A stretch of 64,000 nt of DNA, from assembly GCF_028823535.1 (NCBI RefSeq), contig NZ_JAQIYM010000008.1:62001-126000 (forward strand), given 5' to 3'. The notes beneath the pieces were generated by a model, which saw only the letters and a program-made list of their open reading frames with translations, did not search any database and was not told the DNA's origin. Shown in pieces: positions 17,064-26,209 of this stretch. The position numbers were made by a program, and so were the translations under genes. This stretch comes from Pseudomonas serbica. GTDB taxonomy: Bacteria; Pseudomonadota; Gammaproteobacteria; Pseudomonadales; Pseudomonadaceae. Position 1 is the stretch's first letter; each line of letters opens with the position of its first letter.

Positions 17064-17964
17064 TCTGAACTTTCATTTTCACCACCAAGCGCTCCAGCTC
17101 CAGCGCCGCCGGGGTCAATGTACGACCTCGGCGTTTGATCAGGCCAACACTGCGCATCACCTGCGGGTCGGTCAGCGGCACTCGCGTCAATATCGGATGA
17201 TCCGCTGCCGGCATCGCCATCAGAGGCACCGCCGCTACCCCCAGCCCAGCCTCCACCAAACCGATCATCGTCGTCACATGCCGGGTTTCACAGATACCCT
17301 GGCGTTGCGGGACGATGCCGGTCAGCGCCTGATCGAGCAGAAAGCGATTGCCCGACGTCTTGTCTAGCGAGATGTAGTCCTGCTGATAGAACTCGTCCCA
17401 ACTCACGCTTTGGCGACCCGCCAACGGATGATCACGCCGGCACGCGACAACATAACTTTCCTGCACCAGCGGCTCGAACTCGACTTCAGTCTCCAGCGTG
17501 CCTATGAAGCTCAGGCCGAAATCTGCCTCGCCGTTGACCACGGCACTGAGCACGTCGTGAGCACTGGAATCGAGCACTTTGACTTTGATGCGTGGAAATT
17601 GCCGGTGGTAATGCGCGATCACCCGCGGCATGAAGTAGTAAGCCGCTGACGGTACGCAAGCGACGGTGACATGGCCGAGCCGGGTCGAAGCCACTTCGCT
17701 GATGCCCAGCAACGCCACGTCCAAATCATCCAGTAAGCGCTCGACGCTGGGAATAAAGCTTCGTCCGGCCTGTGTCAGGCTGACTTTGCGCGTAGTGCGC
17801 TCGAACAACCGCACACCCAAGGCATCTTCAAGTTTGTCGATGCGCCGGCTCAAGGCAGGTTGAGAGATGCGCACAGTGTCGGCGGCCTTTCGAAAACTGC
17901 CTTGCTCGACAACAGCACGAAAAGCTTGCAAGTCGTTGAGGTCGAAGTTGATGGCCATAGGCAT
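17053..17964 (-). CDS. LysR-family transcriptional regulator
   Basis: A 303-residue protein with an N-terminal winged helix-turn-helix (LNDLQAFRAVVEQGSFRKAADTVRISQPALSRRIDKLEDALG), then a LysR substrate-binding domain (VTVACVPSAAYYFMPRVIAHYH to GLGVAAVPLMAM). It is convergent with the MHS transporter and binding-protein genes and is the obvious candidate regulator for them. It is divergent from the DUF4432 gene across a 200-bp gap, so it could also act there. The inducer is unknown, possibly the transported acid. Confidence 0.9.
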   Translation of the reverse strand: MPMAINFDLNDLQAFRAVVEQGSFRKAADTVRISQPALSRRIDKLEDALGVRLFERTTRKVSLTQAGRSFIPSVERLLDDLDVALLGISEVASTRLGHVTVACVPSAAYYFMPRVIAHYHRQFPRIKVKVLDSSAHDVLSAVVNGEADFGLSFIGTLETEVEFEPLVQESYVVACRRDHPLAGRQSVSWDEFYQQDYISLDKTSGNRFLLDQALTGIVPQRQGICETRHVTTMIGLVEAGLGVAAVPLMAMPAADHPILTRVPLTDPQVMRSVGLIKRRGRTLTPAALELERLVVKMKVQIND

Positions 17965-18109
17965 GTACTCGGGAGCAGGCAGATTGATCAGTTTAACCTA
18001 TGAATAAATGGAATTAATGCAAAATGTAACTAAAGGTCCGGAAAACCGCTTCTGCTTCAACACTGATTGCCTTGACGAAATCTGGCGCTGTGTCGTTTTT
18101 TCAGCTTGC

Positions 18110-18121
18110 TGAAACGTTTCA
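18110..18121. promoter_or_regulatory. LacI/Cra-type operator TGAAACGTTTCA
   Basis: A perfect 12-bp palindrome 44 bp before the ATG of the DUF4432 sugar-epimerase-like gene. It matches the core recognised by FruR/Cra-type LacI-family regulators. It overlaps a second small dyad, TTCAGC-TT-GCTGAA, at about 18100-18113. No LacI-family gene is in the window. Confidence 0.5.
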
Positions 18122-18164
18122 TCAAGTTTATATAAATGGCACAACTCCAAAAAAGGCTGCTGTC

Positions 18165-19379
18165 ATGACCCCGCTCAAACTCTTTGTTGCCCTCAGCGCA
18201 CTGTCCGCTGCCTCCCACGCCATGGCTTGGGATTACGTTCTGCTCGACACCGACAAAGCCGCCCGGAGCTGGCAGATCACCAGCCAGCAACTCGGCATCA
18301 AAACCGACAAACCCTTCAGCGTTACCCTGCGCACCTTGCACGGCGGTCGGCAGGAGGGCGTCAGCATCGTCGACATCGATAACGGCACGATGAAACTCTC
18401 GGTAGTGCCGACTCGCGGAATGAACGTCTTGCAGGCCTCGGTCGGTAATGTGCGCATGGGCTGGGATTCGCCGGTCAAGGAAGTGGTCAATCCGTCCTTC
18501 ATCGAACTTAATGGCCGCGGTGGTCTGGGCTGGTTGGAAGGTTTCAACGAGCTGGTCACCCGCTGCGGATACGAGTGGGTCGGCCACCCCGGCGTCGACA
18601 ACGGCGAACTGCTGACCCTGCACGGTCGGGCCGCCAACATTCCTGCGAACACAGTCACCCTGCATATCGATGAGCAACCACCGTACGCCATCACCCTGCG
18701 CGGCGAACTGAAAGAGCAGGCATTCAAGAAAGTCGACTTCTCCGTCGCGACCGAACTGGTCACCGAACCCGGCAGCGTAGTGTTCGCCCTCAACGACACC
18801 CTGACCAACAACGGCGACTATCCGAAGGAATACCAGGCGTTGTATCACAGCAACTTCAGCACCCCGTTCCTGGAGCAGGGCGCTCGTTTCGCCGCGCCGG
18901 TGAAACAGGTGTCGCCGTTCAACGACAAGGCCAAGGGCGATCTGCCCGACTGGCAAACCTACCGCGCACCGACCAAGGACTACGACGAAACGGTTTACAA
19001 CGTGGTGCCGTATGCCGATGCCAAGGGCGATACGTTGACCGTGTTGCATAACAAGGCCGGCAGCCTGGGCGTTTCGGTGGGCTTCAATACCCAGGCACTG
19101 CCCGTGTTTTCCCTGTGGAAAAACACCGATACCCAAGGCCAGGGCTATGTCACGGGGCTGGAGCCGGGGACAAGTTTTTCCTACAACCGCCGTTATCAGC
19201 GTCCACTGAACCTGGTACCCACAATTGGGCCCAAGGAACACAAGCAATTCCGCATCAGCTACAGCTTGTTGGCGGATAAGGCGGCGGTGGATAAGGCCTT
19301 GAAGCAGGTAAGCGAGATTCAGGATGGGCGGCAGACGGAGGTGCGGCAAACGCCGTTGGTGGATCTGACCAAGGGGTGA
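18165..19379 (+). CDS. Periplasmic DUF4432 (aldose 1-epimerase-like) protein
   Basis: A 404-residue protein with a signal peptide (PLKLFVALSALSAASHAMA) and a galactose-mutarotase-type beta-sandwich as in DUF4432: VVPTRGMNVLQASVGNVRMGWDSP, GGLGWLEGFNELVTRCG, LHGRAANIPAN, YHSNFSTPFLEQGARFAAP and a C-terminal LEPGTSFSYNRRYQRP. Relatives bind or interconvert sugars; the exact reaction is unestablished. I used ATG 18165 because it starts the signal peptide; an in-frame upstream ATG at 18072 would bury it. A LacI/Cra-like palindrome just upstream fits sugar-linked control. Confidence 0.8.
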   Translation: MTPLKLFVALSALSAASHAMAWDYVLLDTDKAARSWQITSQQLGIKTDKPFSVTLRTLHGGRQEGVSIVDIDNGTMKLSVVPTRGMNVLQASVGNVRMGWDSPVKEVVNPSFIELNGRGGLGWLEGFNELVTRCGYEWVGHPGVDNGELLTLHGRAANIPANTVTLHIDEQPPYAITLRGELKEQAFKKVDFSVATELVTEPGSVVFALNDTLTNNGDYPKEYQALYHSNFSTPFLEQGARFAAPVKQVSPFNDKAKGDLPDWQTYRAPTKDYDETVYNVVPYADAKGDTLTVLHNKAGSLGVSVGFNTQALPVFSLWKNTDTQGQGYVTGLEPGTSFSYNRRYQRPLNLVPTIGPKEHKQFRISYSLLADKAAVDKALKQVSEIQDGRQTEVRQTPLVDLTKG

Positions 19380-19506
19380 TGCCGGCTAGTGCCAAGGGGT
19401 ACGGGTGAATGAACCGGACGTATTCCAGTGCAGGGTCATGGCAGTCAACTCCCTTTGCGAGAACTTGGTTGAGGGGCAGTGCCCGCTGGCGGGCAATGCC
19501 TGTTTG

Positions 19507-20628
19507 TCAGAACTGGCGCTCTGTCAGTCCTGCCCAGAAGCCCTTGCCACCGGCTGCGATCGCCGCTTGGCCGAGGACATCAGCCCACTGCGAATCGCTG
19601 CCGAATTCATCGCGCCACGACCACAAGCGCCGGGTGGTGAAATGCAGGGTATGTTCGTGGGTGAAGCCGATGGCCCCATGAACCTGGTGCGCAATCGAGG
19701 TGGCCAGGGTGGCGGCCTCGCCGGCGCAGACCTTGGCCACGGCCACATCGAACGCCAGGCTGCTGCGCCACCCGGGTTCTGCCTGCAAGGCATCGCAAGC
19801 GCTACGCAAGGCGACCTGGGTCGCCATGCGCGCGGCACCGATGGCTCCGGCCATCTGCGCCAGTTGCTGCTGGATCGCCTGGAATTTTCCGATGGCCTTG
19901 CCAAACTGGGCGCGCTCGTTGGCGTAGCCGACGGCCTTGTCCAGGCTCGACTCCAGCGCCCCGACCAGCATGCAGGCACGGATCAACGCGCCGAACAGCC
20001 AGACAGGTTCCTGCACATCCGCTATCTGCAACTGGCCGATGGCGTGAATGCGAGCGTGGGCGAAGTGCAGGGTGTCACGTTCCTCACCGGCAAAATTGCT
20101 CCCGACCTCCAGGCTGACGGTGGGCTGGCGCAGGTCTACCAATGCCAGTCGTCCCGCGTCATTGGCGACAACCGCCCAGCGACTGCTGTGGGCCCACGGT
20201 ACATTGAATGCGCGGCCCTCGAGATGGCCATCTGTGGTCAACGCCAGGTCGCCGAGGCGGCCGATCTGAATCAGCGTGATCGGTTCCACAGGCACTTCAA
20301 GCCCGGCACGGCTCAGCAAGAGCGAGGCAAGCATGGTTTCGCTCAAGGGCAGGGGTGCGCTCCAGTAACCTATGGCGCGCAATACCGGGCTGACCTCCAG
20401 CCAGCTGGCGCCACTGCCGCCGGCCTCTTCGTCCATCAAGGCACCGGGCAGGCCTTGCTCGAGCACCTGTTGCCACAACGCTGTCGCGGCTTGCCCGGCA
20501 TCGAAACTGGCCAGCACCTGGGGGGTGATCTGTTCGTCGAACAGGCGCTCGACGCTGTCGGCAATGATCGATTGCAGCTCGGATGGCGCGCTGTCATCCA
20601 GTGTTTGAAAGGGGGTAGCCTGGTTCAT
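19507..20628 (-). CDS. Acyl-CoA dehydrogenase, beta-type subunit
   Basis: A 373-residue acyl-CoA dehydrogenase homologue of the divergent type found as the second chain of heteromeric enzymes. The N-terminal helical part (LQSIIADSVERLFDEQI) and the C-terminal HQVHGAIGFTHEHTLHFTTR are present. The usual C-terminal YGGxxEI segment carrying the catalytic Glu is replaced by RLWSWRDEFGSDSQW. It starts by an ATGA overlap with the preceding dehydrogenase gene, so the two are coupled and probably form an alpha2beta2 flavoenzyme, as known for FadE28-FadE29-type enzymes. It acts on a CoA-bound acid in the cytoplasm. Confidence 0.85.
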   Translation of the reverse strand: MNQATPFQTLDDSAPSELQSIIADSVERLFDEQITPQVLASFDAGQAATALWQQVLEQGLPGALMDEEAGGSGASWLEVSPVLRAIGYWSAPLPLSETMLASLLLSRAGLEVPVEPITLIQIGRLGDLALTTDGHLEGRAFNVPWAHSSRWAVVANDAGRLALVDLRQPTVSLEVGSNFAGEERDTLHFAHARIHAIGQLQIADVQEPVWLFGALIRACMLVGALESSLDKAVGYANERAQFGKAIGKFQAIQQQLAQMAGAIGAARMATQVALRSACDALQAEPGWRSSLAFDVAVAKVCAGEAATLATSIAHQVHGAIGFTHEHTLHFTTRRLWSWRDEFGSDSQWADVLGQAAIAAGGKGFWAGLTERQF

Positions 20629-21782
20629 CGCAGTCCTAATCCTCTGGCAATGATGCCGCGCAGAATCTCGCGGGTGCCGCCACGCAGGGAAAACGACGGG
20701 GCGGTCTGGGTCAGGTAACGCATCACCTGGTCTAGTCGGGAACCGGGTTGGCGGGTGCCGCCAAACAGGTCATGGGCAAGGTCGGGCAGGGATTGTTCGA
20801 GCAGGGCGCCCTGGTCCTTCACCAGCGCTGCCGGAGTTGCCGGGTTGTCGCCGCGGGCGAGCATGCCGGCGACGCCCAACGACATCTGGCGCAGCACCGC
20901 GTAGCGCGCGGCGACGCGACCGAGGCTGACGCGGTGGCGCGAATCCTGTGGGTCGGCGGCGTCGAGCATTTCCAGATACAACTGGGTGCTGCTCAGGTAG
21001 CGCTCCGGGCCGCTGCGCTCGAGCGCCAGTTCGGCCCCGACCTGTTTCCAGCCATCACCTGGCTGCCCGATGACAAAGTCGTCGGGCACGAACACGTCAT
21101 CGAGGAACACTTCATTGAAATCATGCTCGCCCAGCATGTTGTAGATCGGCCGAACCGTGACGCCGGAGGCACGCATGTCGATCAACAGTTGCGACAACCC
21201 GGCATGACGATTGCTCTCGTCCTTCGGTCCGGTGCGCAGGAGGGTGACCATGTAGTGGCAGCGGTGGGCACCCGTGGTCCAGACCTTGCTGCCATTGACG
21301 AGCCAACCGCCTTCGGTTTTTACCGCCCGGGTCTGCACCGACGCCAGGTCGGAGCCGACATTCGGCTCGCTCATGCCAATGCAGAACAGTAGCTCGCCGC
21401 GTGCGATAGCCGGCATCAGCCGTGGCGCCAGCACATCAGGGGAAAACTTCATCAGCAACGGACCGGATTGCCGCTCGGCGATCCAGTGCGCATTGACTGG
21501 CGCGCCAGCGGCCAGCAGCTCCTCAAGCACCACGTAACGCTCCAGGGCACTGCGTTCATGTCCGCCGTAGCGCTTGGGCCAGGTCATGCCCAGCCAACCG
21601 CGCTCGCCCAGCTTGCGGCTGAACTCAGGGTCGGCACCGTTCCAGTTTTTCGCGCGTTCACGAGCCGGGTAGTCCTTCAGTGTTTCGGCGACGAATTCGC
21701 GCACTTGGGCCCGTAAAGCCTGGGTTCTGGCGTCCAATTGACAGGGACGTATATCGAGTGCCTGCATGGCTTTTTTGCTCAT
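20625..21782 (-). CDS. Acyl-CoA dehydrogenase, alpha-type subunit
   Basis: A 385-residue acyl-CoA dehydrogenase with canonical FAD/substrate motifs: CIGMSEPNVGSDLASVQTRAV, GSKVWTTGAHRCHYMVTLLRTG and a C-terminal SLRGGTREILRGIIARGL. It introduces the alpha,beta double bond into an acyl-CoA and passes electrons to ETF (encoded at 33027-34717). It shares a 4-bp overlap with the downstream partner. The pair is divergent from an enoyl-CoA hydratase gene across a 127-bp region that holds a TetR-like dyad, and a TetR regulator follows that hydratase. Confidence 0.88.
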   Translation of the reverse strand: MSKKAMQALDIRPCQLDARTQALRAQVREFVAETLKDYPARERAKNWNGADPEFSRKLGERGWLGMTWPKRYGGHERSALERYVVLEELLAAGAPVNAHWIAERQSGPLLMKFSPDVLAPRLMPAIARGELLFCIGMSEPNVGSDLASVQTRAVKTEGGWLVNGSKVWTTGAHRCHYMVTLLRTGPKDESNRHAGLSQLLIDMRASGVTVRPIYNMLGEHDFNEVFLDDVFVPDDFVIGQPGDGWKQVGAELALERSGPERYLSSTQLYLEMLDAADPQDSRHRVSLGRVAARYAVLRQMSLGVAGMLARGDNPATPAALVKDQGALLEQSLPDLAHDLFGGTRQPGSRLDQVMRYLTQTAPSFSLRGGTREILRGIIARGLGLR

Positions 21783-21809
21783 ATGAAGAGGATTGTTGTT
21801 TTGTTTTTG

Positions 21810-21835
21810 TAACTTGCTGAACGCCCAACAAGTAA
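21810..21835. promoter_or_regulatory. Imperfect 26-bp dyad, candidate TetR operator
   Basis: TAACTTGCTGAAC faces GCCCAACAAGTAA; 9 of 13 positions are symmetric, with ACTTG/CAAGT cores. It is centred between the divergent dehydrogenase and hydratase operons, the latter containing a TetR-type gene. Confidence 0.45.
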
Positions 21836-21909
21836 ATAAGCTAACAGCATCCCAGGCGGCGAATCAAGCCGCTGCTTCTGTTGAACCTCGCCAAACACAC
21901 GGAGCTTGC

Positions 21910-22695
21910 ATGTCGACCAATACCTCCTTTACCCCCGGCCGCGGCCTGGCACTGGGCCTTGAAGGCCATGTCGCAACCTTGGGTTTCAACCGTCCGCCAC
22001 TGAATTTTTTCGATGCCGAACTGATCAATGACCTGGCCGACGCCCTGCAATACCTCGACGATTTGCCACAGTGCCGGGTCGTTATCCTGCAGGCTGAAGG
22101 CAAGGTGTTTTGCGCCGGGGCGGACTTCTCGGGTGCCGATCAGCGCGACCCGCAATACCCGCGCCGTGTCTACAAGTCGGCCGTGCGCCTGTTTCGCAAT
22201 CGCAAGCCGCTGATCTGTGTGGTCGAGGGCGCCGCGATCGGTGGAGGCCTGGGCCTGGCACTGGTGGCGGACTTTCGCGTGACCAGCGAAAAAGCGCGGT
22301 TTTCGGCCAACTTCAACCGGCTGGGCATTCATCAGGGTTTCGGGATTTCGGTTACCATGCCGCGTCTGGTCGGCCCGCAAATGGCCTCGTTGCTGATCGC
22401 CACCGGGCGGCGCATCGATGGCCGTGAAGCCGTGCGCATCGGATTGGCCGATGTGCTGGCAGAACCGGGCATGGAGCGCCAACAGGCCCGGGAACTGGCC
22501 GAGGAAATCGCCGCTTCGGCACCCGGCGCGGTCATGTCCAGCCGAGAGACCCTGCGCATGGGCCTGGCCGATGCGGTTGACCGGATCATTGATCGCGAGG
22601 CGTCCGAGCAGGAGTGGCAGATCGTCAGCGCCGACTTTGCCGAAGGCACCCGCGCCATGGCTGAACGGCGCACGCCCGTTTTTACAGGACAGTAA
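21910..22695 (+). CDS. Enoyl-CoA hydratase/isomerase family protein
   Basis: A 261-residue crotonase. The oxyanion-hole segments ADFSGAD within GKVFCAGADFSG and EGAAIGGGLGLALVADFRV are present, followed by FSANFNRLGIHQGFGISVTMPRLVG. It hydrates or isomerises unsaturated acyl-CoA in the cytoplasm. I chose ATG 21910 (GGAG upstream), since the longer in-frame start at 21793 adds an unrelated hydrophilic tract. It is divergent from the acyl-CoA dehydrogenase pair and co-directional with the TetR gene 11 bp downstream. Confidence 0.9.
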   Translation: MSTNTSFTPGRGLALGLEGHVATLGFNRPPLNFFDAELINDLADALQYLDDLPQCRVVILQAEGKVFCAGADFSGADQRDPQYPRRVYKSAVRLFRNRKPLICVVEGAAIGGGLGLALVADFRVTSEKARFSANFNRLGIHQGFGISVTMPRLVGPQMASLLIATGRRIDGREAVRIGLADVLAEPGMERQQARELAEEIAASAPGAVMSSRETLRMGLADAVDRIIDREASEQEWQIVSADFAEGTRAMAERRTPVFTGQ

Positions 22696-22706
22696 GGAAT
22701 CACCCG

Positions 22707-23357
22707 ATGGAACCCGTAGAAAAAACCACCCAGCCGACTTCGCGGCGCACGCAACTGGAGCGTCGCGCTGAGGCGGAACAACGCCTGCTGGTCGCTGCCC
22801 GACAGATCGTCGCGCGCAAGGGCTGGGTCGGCATGACGCTATCGGAGGTGGGCGAGGAAGCGGGCTACAGTCGTGGCCTGGCGACTCACCATTTTGGCAA
22901 CAAGGCCGGTCTGCTGCGTGCCCTGGCGGGTTTCGTCAATGCGACATTCATGGAGCTGGTACAGGCCCGGTCGCCGCAGTGGCGCCCGGGGATGGATGCG
23001 CTCAAGGGATTTGTCAGTGTCTATCTGGCGCGCCCGGACGGCGACTGGGTCAATACCCGTGCACTGTTGGCCCTGATGTCGGAGGCCGTGACCCAGGACT
23101 CGGAAACGGTGCAGGTCCTCGCCGAGTACAACCTCTCGGTGCAAAAGCATCTGGCAAGGTACATCAGCGAAGGCATCGACAACGGCGAGATCCGCTCGAA
23201 CGTGGACCCCATGACAGGGGCCTTGCTGTTCCTGGGCACGTTGCGCGGCATGATGCTGCAGGTCCTGCTGAACCCCGCGTCCGTCGATCTGGAGTTGCTG
23301 CACACGCAGATGCTGGCCTTCATCGAAAACGCATTGGCATCCGTACGATCCTTGTAG
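22707..23357 (+). CDS. TetR/AcrR-family transcriptional regulator
   Basis: A 216-residue repressor-type protein. The helix-turn-helix covers about residues 25-70 (LLVAARQIVARKGWVGMTLSEVGEEAGYSRGLATHHFGNKAGLLRAL, quoted in part), followed by an all-helical ligand domain. It lies 11 bp after the hydratase gene and probably controls the divergent 21782/21910 promoters, perhaps responding to an acyl-CoA as many TetR regulators of fatty-acid-like catabolism do. It converges with the first LAL regulator with only 6 bp between the genes. Confidence 0.9.
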   Translation: MEPVEKTTQPTSRRTQLERRAEAEQRLLVAARQIVARKGWVGMTLSEVGEEAGYSRGLATHHFGNKAGLLRALAGFVNATFMELVQARSPQWRPGMDALKGFVSVYLARPDGDWVNTRALLALMSEAVTQDSETVQVLAEYNLSVQKHLARYISEGIDNGEIRSNVDPMTGALLFLGTLRGMMLQVLLNPASVDLELLHTQMLAFIENALASVRSL

Positions 23358-23363
23358 GAGCGA

Positions 23364-26051
23364 TCAGTCCAGCAACCCCTGGGCTCGTGCGATCGACACC
23401 GCCTCGGTGCGTCCGCCCGCGCCGAGTTTGCTGTTGATCTTGCGCAAGTGCGATTTCACCGTCAGTTCCGAGAGAAACATTTTCTCGGCGATTTCGCGGT
23501 TGCGGTAGCCCAGTGCAAGCAAGCGCACCACCTGGAGTTCACGGGTGGAGAGAGTGGTCTGCGGTTCGTCTTCACGCTTGGGTTCGACCTTCCTGTGGCT
23601 GTTTTCGCCACGCAGCAACCGGGCGATAAAACCGCTGCCAATGCCCAACGCTTCTTCCTGGCCATGGTAGGTCACCGACCAGCGCTCCAGCACAGCCGCC
23701 AGGGGCGCGCCTTCATCGAGAAAGGTGCGGATAAATCCGACGTGGCTGGCCAGGCGCAGGGCCGCCGTCAAATGTTCAAGCGCCTCTTTGTGGTGTTTCG
23801 CGCCGTCAAGTGCGAGGACCAGCAACAAACGCAACTTCAAGGCCCGACGATGCTGGTGTCGTTCAAGGGCGTGGGCCATGGCCTGACGCAACGTGTCGAC
23901 GCAAGCGCTATCACCTTGCGCGATACGCAGGCGCTGGCGCGCGATGAAAGGGGTGTCGACGTCATTGGCGCTCAAGGTCACGCCCGGTTGTTCCCAGTCG
24001 CTCAGTTGCTCGGCGGCGCGCATGGCGTGATCGGCGGTATCCAGGCGATTTTCCAGGGTGGCGACACGCGCCCGTTCCAGCCAGGTCGAACAGAGGATGC
24101 GCGTAGAACCGGCCAGTTGGCCCAACTGATCGAGATCGGCCAGATATCGCATCCAGGCCGGCCGGTCGCCGTGCAGGTAGGCAAGGCGGGCCAATAATAC
24201 ATGGGTGCTGATCAATGAGTCCGGCGCAGCATGCTGCCGGGCATAGGGCAGCAGTTCGGTGAGTCGGCGCCGTGCTTCATCGACCGCGTCCGTTTCGTAG
24301 AGCACCACGCAATGGATGGTTTGCAGGACCGGATAACCCACCGGTGGCGTACCCGCCAGCGACTCGCGACTGCGGCGCATGGCCGTGTCCGCGCGGGTCA
24401 GGGCGCTGTCGAGTTGCCCTTGGGTCAGGTCAAGCATCGTTTCCAGCGCATCGGTGACATCGCGCAGGTAGGTCGACTCCTGTTGCGCCTCGCGCAGCCC
24501 GGCTCCGCCGAGCATTTTGCGTGCTTCGTCGAAGCGGCCGGTGTAGAACAGCGCGCAGATTTGCACAAATGCCGTGACGCGATACTGCAATTTGTCCTCA
24601 GGACCCAGCTGCAACAACAACTCGGTGGCGGCCACCAGCGCTTCATCGACACGGTCGCCGATCAGCAGCAACAGCGGGTGAACGTAGTGGTGTTCTTGCG
24701 CCAGCGCCGGGTTTTCCAGGACCTGCAGTGCGTCCTTGTGACGACGCGCATGCAGCAGTGCCCAGGCGTAGGCAATGCCCAGGCGCGGATGCACATCGCG
24801 TATCTCCACGGGAATGCGCGAAAGCCAGCGCATCAACAGGCTGGCATGGCCATTCTCCACCAGTTCGTCGATGTGCAGCACCAGTTGCGTGGCTGCTTCG
24901 TCGACAGCGTGGGCGGTAAACAGATGTTCAAGGGCTTCTACCAGGCGCTCATTGGCGAAATACCAACTCGCGGCCTTTTGATGCTGCCGCTCGAACAGGT
25001 CCGGGTGACGCTTGAGGGTTTGCAGGAGAAAATCGGCGAACAGCGGGTGATAACGAAACCATTGGCGCTGCTCGTCCGTTGCCATCACGAACAGGTTGGC
25101 CCGTTCCAGTGACTCGATCATCGACTGGTTGTCATGGCGACCTGTGACGGCATCGCACAAGGCTGGACAGAATCGCGCCAGGACGCAGGTTTCTAACAGA
25201 AATTGCTGGACCTGCGCGGTCTGCCGGGCCAACACGTCTTCGCCGAAGTACTCCGCCAATGCCGGGTTTGAACCGTTGTAGGAGGCAATGAACGCGGCCG
25301 GATCGCCGTGTCTTTGCAGAGACAGGGTGGCCAGGTAAATGCCGCAGATCCAGCCTTCGGTGCGCTCGTGCAGGCTTTCGATATCGGCCAGGTCCAGCGG
25401 CAACTGGCGCTTTTGCAAGATGTAGGTGGCAGTCTCGTCAGGGCTCAGGCGCAGCGCATCGGTGCCGATCTCCAGCAGTTCGCCACGGGCGCGCAAACGG
25501 CCCAGATTGATCTGGGGGGTGGTGCGCGATGCGATGGCCAGCGTCGCCCCCATGGGCAACGCCTTGAGCAACTGCTGGATGAATTCGAGGGCCGGCGTCT
25601 GATCAAGGACTTCGAATTCGTCCATCAGCAGGGTGAACGCGTCGTCACTCGCGGCGATGTGCTCGAGCAGCCAGTGCTCGCGCTGCGCCGCACTGCTTTC
25701 GGCAGCGGGGTTGTCGCCCGCCTCGATCAAACCGATATCGCGCAGGCCGGTAAGCAGTACTTGAGTCAAGCGCTGCGGATCTTTGTCCAGGGCATCGAGG
25801 TTGCACCACAACACACGCCGGCCTTCGGCCAGGCAACGTTCGCGGTATTGCTGCAGCAGCGTGGTCTTGCCGTAGCCGGGGCAGGCACTGATCAGGATAA
25901 GCCGCAAGCCATCGCGTGGTTGCAGTTGCTCAAGCAAGGCTGAACGTTCCAATTGACCCGGCAGGGTGGCCGGCGCCAGGAATTTACCCGCGCGAATGGG
26001 TGGCGTTGCTCCCTGTGCTGGTTCGTTGGAACTACGTTCAAAACCTTCCAT
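23364..26051 (-). CDS. LAL-family (MalT/AlkS-like) LuxR regulator 1
   Basis: An 895-residue large ATP-binding LuxR regulator. The N-terminal STAND NTPase has Walker A CPGYGKTT (57-64), Walker B LLMDEFEVLD, and an ASRTTPQINLGRLRARGEL sensor segment. A long helical, TPR-like sensor region fills residues 300-800, and a LuxR-type helix-turn-helix ends the protein (LSTRELQVVRLLALGYRNREIAEKMFLSELTVKSHLRKI, shown in part). MalT and AlkS, the known models, are ATP- and inducer-dependent activators. It is divergent from the aldehyde/alcohol dehydrogenase operon and likely activates nearby catabolic promoters. Confidence 0.93.
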   Translation of the reverse strand: MEGFERSSNEPAQGATPPIRAGKFLAPATLPGQLERSALLEQLQPRDGLRLILISACPGYGKTTLLQQYRERCLAEGRRVLWCNLDALDKDPQRLTQVLLTGLRDIGLIEAGDNPAAESSAAQREHWLLEHIAASDDAFTLLMDEFEVLDQTPALEFIQQLLKALPMGATLAIASRTTPQINLGRLRARGELLEIGTDALRLSPDETATYILQKRQLPLDLADIESLHERTEGWICGIYLATLSLQRHGDPAAFIASYNGSNPALAEYFGEDVLARQTAQVQQFLLETCVLARFCPALCDAVTGRHDNQSMIESLERANLFVMATDEQRQWFRYHPLFADFLLQTLKRHPDLFERQHQKAASWYFANERLVEALEHLFTAHAVDEAATQLVLHIDELVENGHASLLMRWLSRIPVEIRDVHPRLGIAYAWALLHARRHKDALQVLENPALAQEHHYVHPLLLLIGDRVDEALVAATELLLQLGPEDKLQYRVTAFVQICALFYTGRFDEARKMLGGAGLREAQQESTYLRDVTDALETMLDLTQGQLDSALTRADTAMRRSRESLAGTPPVGYPVLQTIHCVVLYETDAVDEARRRLTELLPYARQHAAPDSLISTHVLLARLAYLHGDRPAWMRYLADLDQLGQLAGSTRILCSTWLERARVATLENRLDTADHAMRAAEQLSDWEQPGVTLSANDVDTPFIARQRLRIAQGDSACVDTLRQAMAHALERHQHRRALKLRLLLVLALDGAKHHKEALEHLTAALRLASHVGFIRTFLDEGAPLAAVLERWSVTYHGQEEALGIGSGFIARLLRGENSHRKVEPKREDEPQTTLSTRELQVVRLLALGYRNREIAEKMFLSELTVKSHLRKINSKLGAGGRTEAVSIARAQGLLD

Positions 26052-26209
26052 GCATCCTACCTTTGGTTGTCGTCGGGCCGGTGCGGGCCTTTCTAGTATC
26101 GCCTGTCATGAGCGACACCCGATTCAGGGTTCGAGCCCGCCAGTGTAACGGGACGACACCGGATTGGCAGCTCCCCAACCGCCCACCCTTGCATGGAAGT
26201 CCGAACACC

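Noticed and set aside
18057..19349. 430-codon open frame on the minus strand opposite the DUF4432 gene
   Set aside because: Composition is shadow-like (runs of V, G, Q, H) and recognisable family motifs and a signal peptide are all on the plus strand.
19405..20718. 437-codon plus-strand open frame opposite the acyl-CoA dehydrogenase genes
   Set aside because: It covers parts of two clear dehydrogenase genes on the minus strand and shows no family resemblance; a high-GC antisense frame.
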